DNA of 64,000 nucleotides from Sugiyamaella lignohabitans (lineage: Eukaryota; Ascomycota; Dipodascomycetes; Dipodascales; Trichomonascaceae). The notes beneath the pieces are model-generated. The model searched no databases. It saw nothing but the letters and a program-made list of their open reading frames with translations, and was not told where the DNA came from. The stretch's first letter is position 1. The number at the start of each line of letters is the position of its first letter. A program made the position numbers and the translations under genes. Location: assembly GCF_001640025.1 (NCBI RefSeq), contig NC_031672.1, positions 186,001 to 250,000 on the forward strand, written 5' to 3'. Positions 29,475 through 38,936 of this stretch are shown here, piece after piece.

Positions 29475-30728
29475 TCAGGGAGCCATGCTGGCTCGTTTTT
29501 TGCGTTTTTGCGGGTTCTCGCCGTGGTGTTCCACGTGGTGGACGTGGTCGTACCAGTAGCCCGGGATGCGAGTGAGGAATGTACAGTAGTCGACAGGACA
29601 GCTGAAGTAGCCGGCGCCATTTCGGTTAGAAGACACTGTAGACCCTTGTTTAAACTCGCGGAAATTGTCGCCTTCGATGGTACAGGTGATGGTGTCGAAG
29701 TGTTTGTTGTTTTTATGGGTCTGTCTGTCGGCAATCGACCGAAACAACTCGCCACATTTCCGGCATTTGTATGTCTGAATATGATGCAGGTTTTTCTTGT
29801 GTTGCCTCAGCTCGCTGGTCGACGAGAACCGGTCGAGACAGTCAAGACATTGGTACTGGTATTCCAGAGACTCGGTGTCATCGTCGTTGCCAGCTCCGTC
29901 ATCGACCTGGTCTCTTGTTCGTTTTTTTAAAGGTACTTTGATATAATTCGCCAGTCCGGTTTCACTGTTGCCGTTGAACACGGACGACTTGCGTCTGTGT
30001 GATCCTGCTGGTTTACCGGCTGGGGGAGATGCACTGGGTGCTCTAGTGGAGAGCGGGTCTGGGTGGGGGGTGTGTGCCTCCGGCGGCTGGGGCTCCGCCC
30101 CAGACCCTGGTTGCTCCTCTCGCTTCGCTCGAGTCGGGCGTGGGGCCGGTGCGGTCGAGAGGGATGTGGAGGTGCTGTTGTTGTTGTTGGTGATGCTCGA
30201 GATGCTGATGCCGCTGCTGTTGCTGCTGCTGCTACTTCTGCTACTCAATGTACTATTATTCATGCTGTTCATTCTGTTCATCATATTCGTCCTGTTCGCT
30301 GTATTTGTACCATTTGTTCCATGCGTGGTTAATGAACTGACTGTGCCCGCTGTACTCGCTCTGTTCAGCCCTCGGTTAAAAGAACCAGAGTCCTCTTCAG
30401 ATTCGGCCGAGTCTGTCAGATCAGAAGACGATGTTGGCGAACTAAACTCTGACCCGTGTAAACCTCCCGACGGCGTGTGCTGCACCCTGGCCGTTGCATG
30501 CACCCCTGAAATTGCCTGGGACGGACTGGTCCTGTATCTTAAGGCAGAAGTTTGATATTCCGGTTTAGGGTTGAGAATAGAATTAATGCGAGACGCGCCA
30601 CTACCACCTACTGCTGCTGGGGTGCCAGCCGTTCCATCTCTATTCTCCGAGCTCATCCCATTGTTCAAGATACTGCTGACCGGGTTGTTGGTTAATAAAG
30701 ACAGTGGGATACTCTGACGACGGATCAT
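29475..30728 (-). CDS. C2H2 zinc-finger protein with an in-frame GC element
   Basis: 417 residues. The C-terminal third holds two C2H2 fingers (YQCLDC ... HKKNLHH at about 292-316, and YKCRKC ... HKNNKH at about 320-342) and a third Cys/His cluster (FSCPVDYC ... YDHVHHVEHH, about 384-411), followed by a basic tail. It is probably a nuclear DNA- or RNA-binding protein; no specific ortholog is recognised. The N-terminal half is Ser/Thr/Asn-rich, with runs coded by AGC/AAC repeats. Residues about 198-218 ([20 protein letters not shown]) are the translation of one complete GC-element arm; no donor or branch site is seen that would remove it as an intron. The start at 30728 is the first in-frame ATG. 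Confidence 0.82.
   Translation of the reverse strand: MIRRQSIPLSLLTNNPVSSILNNGMSSENRDGTAGTPAAVGGSGASRINSILNPKPEYQTSALRYRTSPSQAISGVHATARVQHTPSGGLHGSEFSSPTSSSDLTDSAESEEDSGSFNRGLNRASTAGTVSSLTTHGTNGTNTANRTNMMNRMNSMNNSTLSSRSSSSSNSSGISISSITNNNNSTSTSLSTAPAPRPTRAKREEQPGSGAEPQPPEAHTPHPDPLSTRAPSASPPAGKPAGSHRRKSSVFNGNSETGLANYIKVPLKKRTRDQVDDGAGNDDDTESLEYQYQCLDCLDRFSSTSELRQHKKNLHHIQTYKCRKCGELFRSIADRQTHKNNKHFDTITCTIEGDNFREFKQGSTVSSNRNGAGYFSCPVDYCTFLTRIPGYWYDHVHHVEHHGENPQKRKKRASMAP
30076..30136. repeat. GC element, single arm inside the coding region of the C2H2 gene
   Basis: One intact F arm with a CTCGAG-type end, lying antisense and in frame within the coding sequence. It adds about 20 codons without a stop. 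Confidence 0.93.
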
Positions 30729-31221
30729 AGGTTCACCGCTGTGTGCCGTTAAATGCTGGTTATACAGCTCTGTGCTCTGGAATTTCTGGTTGCACCCAGT
30801 TTCTTTGCATGATATTGCCTGGCGCTGTTAGTATTCTGCCCATCCCGCTCACTTTCTTCCACTCTCAGCTCAAGTTTCTACGCGCAAAATAAATTTTTAA
30901 TTCTCAACAGACCCAGAACTCCTGAATACTGAAGTATTTCATACCAGTGTTCACGCTTTTGTGTCGTTCAACTTTCGTTCGCCAAGATATATTTCTGCCT
31001 CCGGTCATCACTTGAATATCACCGTTTAACCGTACTTCTACTTACTATCATGCCTCACCCACTGCTACACTCAAGCTGTCCGTGTGTGAATAATAACCTC
31101 TCAGCGGTTCTCTCTCAAACGAAGCGACAATATCTGTATTTCTAGAGAAATCTTTAAAAAAAATTCCGTCACGAAATATATTAAAACAAGAACGTCAACC
31201 CTGGTAGATAAATAAAAAACG

Positions 31222-31259
<38 letters not shown>

Positions 31260-31400
31260 AAAAACATTCCAAAAAAGAAATGTGCAGAAAATTTTTGAGT
31301 CCCGCTAACAGAATATTTTCACCCACACCACCACCAAACCGGCCTCTCTCCCTCCCCAACCACATATCTCGCGTTTCCTCTCACTGTCATGAGCAAGGTC
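30729..31400. other. Upstream region of the C2H2 gene
   Basis: No gene seen. It contains a 35-base A run at 31222-31256. Confidence 0.5.
31222..31256 (+). repeat. Poly(A) tract, 35 A
   Basis: Uninterrupted A run in an A-rich setting. It could be a nucleosome-excluding tract, a retroposed tail or an assembly artefact; no adjacent cDNA-like sequence is recognised. Confidence 0.9.
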
Positions 31401-31462
31401 TGCCTCCGGCGGCTGGGGCTCCGCCCCAGACCCTGGTTGCTCCTCTCGCTCCGCTCGAGTCG
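31401..31462. repeat. GC element, single F arm
   Basis: Complete F arm with a CTCGCTCCGCTCGAG end (GGA loop on the bottom strand); no partner nearby. Confidence 0.92.
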
Positions 31463-31628
31463 GTCTATAGCGACCCTGACCTTATGGGTTAGGGTCGTAG
31501 TCACCACCGGGGTTTACGCACCGAAAACTGCCTAATTTGGTTCAAGGGTCGGACTTAACACCCACGCCCAATCCAGGCTCCTCTCTCTCCCACTCCACAG
31601 ACCGGGCCCTCTTTCTCGGGCGCGGGTG

Positions 31629-31802
31629 TGCCTCCGGCGGCTGGGGCTCCGCCCCAGACCCTGGTCGCTCCTGCTTCGCAGGAGTTTTTCACTGAAAAAC
31701 AACCGTTCGCAGCCACCCTCTTAACGGCCCTCCAGGTTCCCAGCCAACTCCTGCGAAGCAGGAGCAACCAGGGTCTGGGGCGGAGCCCCAGCCGCCGGAG
31801 GC
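31629..31802. repeat. GC element, inverted pair F-R with two CAGGAG-type ends
   Basis: Both arms carry the TGCTTCGCAGGAG hairpin, so the whole 174 bases could fold into a near-perfect long stem with a 60-base loop. A detached remnant (GCGGCCGGAGGCAG) follows at 31855-31868. Confidence 0.92.
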
Positions 31803-31959
31803 AGACCCCATTCCCCAGTCGCCGAGACCCTGTCGATCCCCGCAGGGTCCCTGCAGCGGCCGGAGGCAGTACGGGCGCCATAGATGACGATGGTTACTAT
31901 TGTAATGTACAGAGATGCAGCAGAGCGCCAAATAAATAACCCGGGGCCCGAGACGGGAG

Positions 31960-33288
31960 CTATTCGTAGTTGTCGGAGAGGTTGACGAGCAGCTGGGCGA
32001 GACAGCGTTTTGTGCCGGCGTCGTCGCGGAGGGTGTAGGAGAAGGTGGCATCGCGTAAGGGCTCAGGAAGGATTTGTCGGAGAGCCTCGCGGGCGCGGCC
32101 GTTGTCGCTGAGACGGAGGTAGCAGCGAACGACGTGCTTGAGAAGCCGTGAAGAGGCTGGGGGGAGTGCTACCAGTTGAGCGACCATGTTGGAAAGCACG
32201 ACCGATACGGCAAAGAACCGTTCGTAGGTTTGACACACGTAGTTCAAGCCCATGTCGTCCATGAGAATCTTCTGAACAATAAAGATAGCCACGGTTTTCG
32301 ATAATTCGGTGCCTGATTCCATGATACTGAGACACAGAGGAATGATCTCGGTGGACAGCAGGAACGAAATGACTTCAGGAGAATCGTTCTTGACAAGAGC
32401 TCCGACGACACCCAACGATGTCAGTCTTAGATACTCAAAAGCACGCGATTTGGACGACGTGTTAAGAAATGGGTAAATAAACAGTGGGATATGGGCATTA
32501 AGGAACAAGTTACGAGTTTGATCGTGAGATGCCACACATTGTAATAACGCGAGTGCATTACAAACGCGATTTGAAGCTGGAGATGACAATTGAGGAGGCG
32601 ACAGAAGTGGGTAAACAGAGATGATTTCCTGTAAAAGACATGTCATGACACCAAACGAATGCCATAATATCAGAGCCAGCTCGTCGTACTGTTCACGTTT
32701 TTTCCCCAGTTCCAATAACGCTTGCTCGCGGTTTGGCCCGTGCATGAGCTCGAGAATCCATGCAAACACCCGGTCGTCGTCTGAAGTGTGTCTTTCTTCA
32801 TTTCCTTGGTCAGTGGGAATTGGCAAAGGTAGACCTGTTCCAGCCTGACCCGCTGATGAATTGGCTGCGTTGATGATATTTAAAGCGCTAGCACTGATTC
32901 CAGCAGGCAGTCCAGTACCATTACCTCCGATATTGGCACCAATATTCCCACCTCCAAGGTTACCCTGTGATGGGCCCTGACTCATAAGATGTGGTTGTCC
33001 TGGGTTTTGTTGTGGCTGCTGCTGTTGCTGCTGTTGTTGTTGATGTTGTGATTGTGACTGTGGATGATTCTGAGGCTGACCCGGACCCGGAGCTTGACCT
33101 TGAGCTTGAGCTTGAGCTTGAGCCTGTTGTGGATGTAACTGCTGTTGTTGCTGTTGTTGCTGTTGCTGCTGTTGTTGTGGCTGTTGCGGTTGTTGTTGCG
33201 GATGCTGATGCTGTGGCAGCTGAGCGTAGTTCGGGCCTGGAGGACCCTGTTCAGCTCCACCCTGCTGACGTGCCACGTTGGCGTACAT
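31960..33288 (-). CDS. CAF40: CCR4-NOT subunit Caf40 / CNOT9 (Rcd1 family)
   Basis: 442 residues. Residues about 165-442 form the highly conserved Rcd1/CNOT9 armadillo-repeat domain ([91 protein letters not shown]). The N-terminal 120 residues are Gln/Pro/Ala-rich, including an (Ala-Gln)n run from a hexamer repeat. Caf40 is a core subunit of the CCR4-NOT deadenylase and recruits RNA-binding proteins and GW/Bam-type peptides, acting in cytoplasmic mRNA decay. The start ATG (33288) gives a normal fungal N-terminus ([11 protein letters not shown]). No intron is needed. Confidence 0.97.
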   Translation of the reverse strand: MYANVARQQGGAEQGPPGPNYAQLPQHQHPQQQPQQPQQQQQQQQQQQQQLHPQQAQAQAQAQGQAPGPGQPQNHPQSQSQHQQQQQQQQQPQQNPGQPHLMSQGPSQGNLGGGNIGANIGGNGTGLPAGISASALNIINAANSSAGQAGTGLPLPIPTDQGNEERHTSDDDRVFAWILELMHGPNREQALLELGKKREQYDELALILWHSFGVMTCLLQEIISVYPLLSPPQLSSPASNRVCNALALLQCVASHDQTRNLFLNAHIPLFIYPFLNTSSKSRAFEYLRLTSLGVVGALVKNDSPEVISFLLSTEIIPLCLSIMESGTELSKTVAIFIVQKILMDDMGLNYVCQTYERFFAVSVVLSNMVAQLVALPPASSRLLKHVVRCYLRLSDNGRAREALRQILPEPLRDATFSYTLRDDAGTKRCLAQLLVNLSDNYE

Positions 33289-33995
33289 TTCTATTTCTGC
33301 TCACAAATGAGCTGTGAACTGCGACCCGCGACCTGCTTGAACTGATCTCGGTTCTGTAATTGCAACTTTCTTTCTTTCTTTTATCAATCTTTCTATCGAC
33401 CTTCTGATCCAATATCCAGCACCAATTACACTCGTGCTGACGGATACCGACTTCTATTCACGTTCAATACCCTGAAATCTCGTGAACCAGCGTGACTCTA
33501 ACCCGACAAGCTGATCTGACTATCCTTCGAGCTTTTCAAACCTCAGTCGACAAAAAATTCCACTGAATATCGCACTGATACCAATGCAAATTCTAACAAA
33601 TCGCGACACTGGATAATAACCGAGAATCCAATTCTGCCAATTTTGGTGCCGATGTCGCTATTACTGTCGGACTTCTTTAATTACTACCGGTGCTATTTCT
33701 GCCAGTGGATGCTGTTGCTATCTGTCAAAATACAAATCAGAACCTAAATCTCTGTCCTATTCCACCTCTCGACACGCAACACAAACACACACGTGCACAC
33801 ACACCTCAAACCCGCCAGTACTAAACTTTCACTCTGGAATCTTCCGTGACTCGTCGCTACCGATACTGCACTAACAATTGCGATCTGTCGAACTCATATG
33901 TCAGCCTTCTCACTCGCACCGCATGAAATTTACTCTTACTCCTACACCGGGTAACATGCACGGCGCTACAGGACTTCTCAGTCAGGGAGGGGGGC
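33289..33995. other. Upstream region of CAF40
   Basis: No gene seen; mixed-composition sequence with a CA-rich stretch at 33780-33800. Confidence 0.4.
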
Positions 33996-34058
33996 TGCCT
34001 CCGGCGGCTGGGGCTCCGCCCCAGACCCTGGTTGTTCCTCTCGCTGCGCTCGAGTCGT
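33996..34058. repeat. GC element, single F arm
   Basis: F arm with CTCGCTGCGCTCGAG end; no R partner, though GGAGCAGGAGCAGCGG at about 34132-34147 may be a remnant. Confidence 0.9.
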
Positions 34059-34539
34059 TGCGTGGGGGTGCCAGATGGGGTTGGAGGGATGCTGTACCCG
34101 GGAAACTGGGTGTTTTTCAGCTTTTCAGCAAGGAGCAGGAGCAGCGGTTGACTCAAGCGCAGTCGCTTCTCCCCCACAACTTCAGTAAACTCCCCCAACC
34201 AACCCCCAAAATAAATTTATTGAATTATTTTAATTCATAGAATGAATCTCCCCCTCGAATATTTTAGCCCTGTAAATAGCAAAAAAACAACCCTGCTGTG
34301 AAATTAACAATTAATGACGATATCTTCACCTGGTGGAGTTACCCGGCTTACATTCTTCTTTGACCTCAGCATCGACAGAACTTTCTGCCAACTGAAAAAT
34401 TCAAAGTGAAAAATCTGGATTCAGATTTCCCCTAATCACAATGGATCACAATAAATCAATTTAACAGGGCTCGGTAGACCTGAAATCCACCGCATGACAT
34501 GTGGCTCACACACCCTTGAGATTACCCTCCCCCGACGCC

Positions 34540-34681
34540 CGACTCGAGCGAAGCGAGAGGAGCAACCCAGGTCTGGGGCGGAGCCCCAGCCGCCGGAGGC
34601 ACGGGGCCAAGAGAAACCCTGACTCGAGCGGAGCGAGAGGAGCCGCGGGGTCTGGGGCGGAGCCCCAGCCGCCGGAGGCAG
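34540..34681. repeat. GC element, two R arms in direct repeat
   Basis: Two head-to-tail R arms, both with CTCGAG-type ends. The second has a GCGGAGC loop (34628-34634), another GNA-preserving change. Confidence 0.92.
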
Positions 34682-35313
34682 GACTGGAGTCCTAAGGGGA
34701 GTGTGCAGCATGTGATGCAGTGTGCGTTTATTGGCTGTTGCCAGGGGAGCGAAGGAGCCCCTGAAGCAGGAGAGGGAGGGCCATCGGCGGTGGCCGTGGC
34801 AGCAGACCGGGTCAGAGGACGGCGACAGACAGTGACAGCTGAGAGATACGAGGAGGCAAAGGAGGCGGAGAGTGGCGCGATAATTGGCACGGGGAATGGG
34901 GCAATTTTGGAAGGGGCACAGGAGGTCACGTTCCAAGCTGTTATCTTGGTCACCTACCCAGGCGATAATTATATTATATTCTGGATATGATATTATATTT
35001 GCATCTGGTTAACCACCAGCCACCAACCGGACAATTCCACAACCAGGACGATCGGCTGCCGGTCGGACTATTCAGACACTGGTCCTGCAGAGGCTTATCT
35101 TTAATTTTCGCCTCAAAAGCAACCCTGCGCGACGACGTGCGTTGCTTTTTTCGGCACTAACGCAAACCCCTTTGGGATTCCCCCTGCCCCTCCTGGCCCG
35201 TCCATGCCCGTGTTTGGACACTGGTCACGGAGACTATGATCTCCCCCTTCCCTCCTTCGGGCACACCACTAACCAGCCCATCCTGGGGGGGTGTACACGG
35301 GGCTGGAGGGGAC

Positions 35314-35570
35314 TGCCTCCGGCGGCTGGGGCTCCGCCCCAGACCCTGGTTGCTCCTCTCGCTTCGCTCGAGTCGGTTCTGGGGCCCGAGTCGCCAGCTG
35401 AAATCCTCCTGCGAAGCAGGAGCTACCAGGGTCTGGGGCTCCGCCCCAGACCCTGGCTGCTCCTCTCGCTTCGCTCGAGTCGGGCGTGGTGCGGCCAGGT
35501 ACGAGAATAAAAACCTCCTGCGAAGCAGGAGCAACCCGGGTTTGGGGCGGAGCCCCAGCCGCCGGAGGCA
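35314..35570. repeat. GC element, compound F / fused R-F / R
   Basis: An F arm, then a fused unit, then an R arm. In the fused unit an R arm and an F arm share one main stem, making a perfect 14-base-pair palindrome with a TCC loop (35426-35456). Both outermost arms lack visible decay. Confidence 0.92.
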
Positions 35571-35774
35571 GTCCCCGTCCTCCCCGTCTGGCCCCCCTGG
35601 TCACCATCGGGCCCCTGCCAGCTCATGTTTAGATCGCCTGGGTCTCCTGCAGGAGGACCATCTCGCATGCAGACTCCTGTGCAGCCGAGTTATGTAAGCG
35701 GTTTGGGGCCGGCTGCGGTGTCTATCTATAGAACATGGGCTTGAAAGGGGGGAGAGGCTTGGGGGGTGGGGGTG

Positions 35775-35832
35775 TGCCTCTGGCGGCTGGGGCGCTGCCC
35801 CAGACCCCGTTGTGCTCGCTTCGCGAGCAACA
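35775..35832. repeat. GC element, variant single F arm
   Basis: TGCCTCTGGCGGCTGGGGCG with stem variant GCTGCCCC and the inner hairpin GCTCGCTTCGCGAGC. Confidence 0.88.
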
Positions 35833-36027
35833 GGGGGAGGGCTGATGGGCTTGGATTGAAGCGACCAACAGGGGCCAGACCGTTGGCCGCTAGCGGCCAC
35901 AGTTGCACTTGCACATTCTGGACGACCTCGCGAGATCTGGCACATTCTGGATCGCGATTGCTCGCTATAGCACCTGAAACTCTATCGCAGCAGCAGCAGC
36001 ATCGCTGCCGTCGGGGCCGGGCCACAC

Positions 36028-36181
36028 TGCCTCCGGCGGCTGGGGCTCCGCCCCAGACCCGGGTTGCTCCTGCTTCGCAAGAGTTACCCCCCCTCCCACG
36101 GGCACGGGCCCCACCACGCTCGACTCGAGCGAAGCGAGAGGAGCAACCAGGGTCTGGGGCGGAGCCCCAGCCGCCGGAGGC
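36028..36181. repeat. GC element, inverted pair F-R
   Basis: F arm with TGCTTCGCAAGAG end (one mismatch in the CAGGAG hairpin) and R arm with CTCGAG-type end; flanked by a long C run on the right. Confidence 0.92.
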
Positions 36182-37330
36182 AGACCCCCCCCTCCAGGAG
36201 AGTCAGGTGGTAGTAGGAGCTGGTTTGGGAAATGGCATCCGGCGATCAAGAGACGTGCAGCCCATACCCTGGGTGTGCCCGTCACTTTGCTTTTGTGATC
36301 GCCGGTGATATGTGCAGTTGACGATTGTGGTGTTGCTTTTTGCGCGACTAACGAGCGATGTGTGATTGTTTTTCTTAATTTTTTTTTATTTTATTTTATT
36401 TTTTTGGATTCTGGTGGAAATGACTTGGCTCATGACACATCCTAAGCGACAATTATATAAAGCAGCCTATTCCTGGTCACTTGATGCTGATTCTTTTTCT
36501 TTCTCTTCTGTTCTGTTTTTCTATTCGAACATTATCTCTTTATTATTTCAATTTTGTAAGTGTTTCTTGTTTGTTGATGATGGTGTGAAGGCAGTGACGT
36601 CCTCTTATCTCCGGATTGGCCGACTCTTTTCGCTTGTTCGCTGTTGTTGTTTGTTTTTGGTGCGGTATCGCGTGGCTGCTGTTTGAGGCGTGTCAATGCT
36701 GATATCGAATTGAACTCGGGTGAACAGTTGGAAAACAGTTTTACGACGGAGAGAGTGAGCGTGGGACTGAGACTGGGGTGAGGTAACGGGTTTGGTAGGT
36801 TGAAGGTGTTGCGATTGTGAGGTGGTGAGATAGTGGTTGGATGACGGAGGGTCATGTGATGGTGTAAACGAGAGCATAAACCAGAGATAGCAATGCGGCA
36901 CGCAGGGCAACACCGCGGAGCTTAGTTTAGCATGAGAGCTGATAAGAGCAGCAGAAGCAGCAACAGCTATAACGCGCTAGGAGAACAAAGCGGTGGCATG
37001 GATGTCGGGATTCGGATATGCCCAACCCAGCCGCCTTTGTTTATCACGACCAAAAAAATAATAATAACGCAATTGTTTTGTGGCAGCTGGGTTTGTTTTT
37101 GTCGATACCTGTCATGCTCTTCTGATTACTGTGTTTTTTGTCAGCGTCTGTCTGTGGTGGTGTCATACTCTATGCTTAATTCTGAAAAGAGTGCATGAGT
37201 AACTGAATTCTGCTGACTGCTGCCGCCGCTGCTGCTGCTGCTACTGCCGCTGCTACTGCCTCATTGACCATCACCCCACCTGCCTCGTTGGCACACTGTT
37301 TTTCCGGCCACAACCTTCACCCCACGCACC

Positions 37331-37390
37331 GACTCGAGCGAAGCGAGAGGAGCAGCGGGGTCTGGGGCGGAGCCCCAGCCGCCGGAGGCA
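37331..37390. repeat. GC element, single R arm
   Basis: R arm with CTCGAG-type end, 113 bases upstream of the start codon at 37503 and possibly inside a leader intron. Confidence 0.92.
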
Positions 37391-37481
37391 TCGGCCCCCC
37401 CTCGCCCCAAGCGCAGGAATCTGGTGTTACCTGGTACAACCTGGGTCAGATCCCACAGCCGAACAACAAAAATAACGTGGT

Positions 37482-37498
37482 TACTAACTATAAAACAG
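37482..37498 (+). other. Candidate 3' end of a leader (5'-UTR) intron
   Basis: A canonical TACTAAC (37482-37488) is followed nine bases later by ACAG (ending 37498), four bases before the start codon at 37503. The spacing matches the proven acceptors in this window. A donor was not identified with confidence. Confidence 0.45.
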
Positions 37499-37502
37499 AA
37501 AC

Positions 37503-37874
37503 ATGTCTGCCGAAACCGCCACTGCTCCCGTCACTGAGACTCCCGCTGCCATTGAGACCGAAGTCAAGAAGGTCGAGGCCGAAGCTCCTGCCGTTGAGTC
37601 GGAAATCAACAAGGTTGAAGGTGAAGCTCCTGCTGCCGAGGCCGAAGTTAAGAAGGTCGAGGGTGAAGCCTCTACTTCTGAGGCTGCTGCAACTTCTGAA
37701 GGTGCCGCTGCTGCTGAGGGTGCTCCCAAGACCACTGCTGAAAAGGCTGCCGACGCCGCTAACAAGGCTCTTACTGCTGCCGACGGCGCTCTTCCCGACA
37801 GCATTAAGAAGCAATCCTGGTACAAGAAGATCACCACCAACCTTAAGAAGCTCGTCAAGTCGGTTAACAAATAA
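37503..37874 (+). CDS. Small Ala/Glu/Lys-rich protein, function unknown
   Basis: 123 residues, highly charged, no Cys, Met only at the start, and one Trp (KKQSWYKKITTNLKKL). The first 60 residues contain three imperfect repeats of VKKVEGEAPAAE type, then an Ala/Thr-rich part, then a basic amphipathic C-terminal helix (TTNLKKLVKSVNK) that could bind a membrane or nucleic acid. Codon use is strongly biased to GCC/GCT, AAG and GAG/GAA, as in highly expressed yeast genes. I do not recognise the family. The start ATG follows AAAC, and a likely leader-intron acceptor lies just upstream. The frame ends in a normal AT-rich tail without a nearby GC element (287 bases to the next). Confidence 0.8.
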   Translation: MSAETATAPVTETPAAIETEVKKVEAEAPAVESEINKVEGEAPAAEAEVKKVEGEASTSEAAATSEGAAAAEGAPKTTAEKAADAANKALTAADGALPDSIKKQSWYKKITTNLKKLVKSVNK

Positions 37875-38161
37875 GCTGCTCCCCCTCCCTCTTTTTAATA
37901 TTAGTCACACAAGAGGCCCGCTGCTATTATTTCTAATGACGTTTTGTTTTTTGGTTACGAGGAATTGTGAGCTGTAATTCTGCTCTTCCTTCTGCTGTTT
38001 TTTCTTGTTTTTTATCTCTCTAAACCCAATAATCTAACTATCTAATCTTTTCTTCTTTCTCTCTTCCCTAATAGCTAATGTCTAATCCCTAATAAACACT
38101 TTGCTCCTCACTCTTCCCCTCCCGGCCACCTTGGCTCCGAGTCTCACTGGAGGTCCGGGTC

Positions 38162-38322
38162 TGCCTCCGGCGGCTGGGGCTCCGCCCCAGACCCTGGTAG
38201 CTCCTGCTTCGCAGGAGTTGACTGGGGACTGGGGACTGGTCCGAGTAGTAACTTGGGGACGGGGTCTGCCTCCGGCGGCTGGGGCTCCGCCCCAGACCCT
38301 GGTAGCTCCTGCTTCGCAGGAG
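38162..38322. repeat. GC element, two F arms in direct repeat
   Basis: 38162-38217 and 38267-38322, both with CAGGAG-type ends and the variant CCTGGTAGCTCC. They are near-identical, so probably a recent tandem duplication. Confidence 0.93.
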
Positions 38323-38403
38323 AGGACAGGGGACTGACCGAGTAACCACTCGACCTGGGTGGGTCCTGATCACCTCGGAAGACTACCGACTGCCCGACGG
38401 AAC

Positions 38404-38463
38404 GACTCGAGCGCAGCGAGAGGAGCAACCAGGGTCTGGGGCGGAGCCCCAGCCGCCGGAGGC
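38404..38463. repeat. GC element, single R arm
   Basis: R arm with CTCGAGCGCAGCGAG end, 81 bases after the direct F pair, so the three arms form an F-F-R group. Confidence 0.92.
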
Positions 38464-38729
38464 ACACCCCTCCCCGGGTCTGAAAGTGCCGCGGAGTTAG
38501 GGGCTAATCGGAGGGACGACCCCTGAAATTGGGTGATAACAGGGGATCGGGTGGTGGTGGTGGTGGCAGTGCGTGAGGCAGGCCGTTATCGTCCCCTGCC
38601 GCTGTTTGCCGGTGGGTAAACTCCCAACTGCAGCCGGCAGTCTCGAAATTCAAGCCCACGCAGCAGCCGGTCTCCCTGCCGAACGGCGGCCGGGTCCAAG
38701 CCCAAAACAACAACGGGGGGTTGCCACGC

Positions 38730-38936
38730 TGCCTCCGGCGGCGGAACCTCCGCCCCAGACCCGACTTGCTCCTCTAGCTCCGTTCGAGTCGTTCCGTCGG
38801 TCGAGTTGTCCTGATCCCGTGTCAACTCCTGCGAAGCAGGAGCAACCAGGGTCTGGGGCGGAGCCCCAGCCGCCGGAGGCACACTCCCCTCCCCGAGCTC
38901 TTCCCCGAGCCAAGTTGCCCCAGCCGCCGGAGGCTG
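38730..38936. repeat. GC element, partly decayed pair plus remnant
   Basis: A mutated F arm (GGCGGCGGAACCTCCGCC, where the main stem has partly lost pairing), an intact R arm ending 38880, and a stub CCCCAGCCGCCGGAGGCTG at 38918-38936. Confidence 0.88.

Larger units (their letters stand above)
34059..37330. other. 3.3-kb gene-poor stretch with several GC elements
   Basis: No coding gene supported. It holds five GC-element loci, T-rich tracts around 36370-36420 and a CTG/CCG trinucleotide-rich stretch at 37212-37260. A short-lived or non-coding transcript cannot be excluded. Confidence 0.45.
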
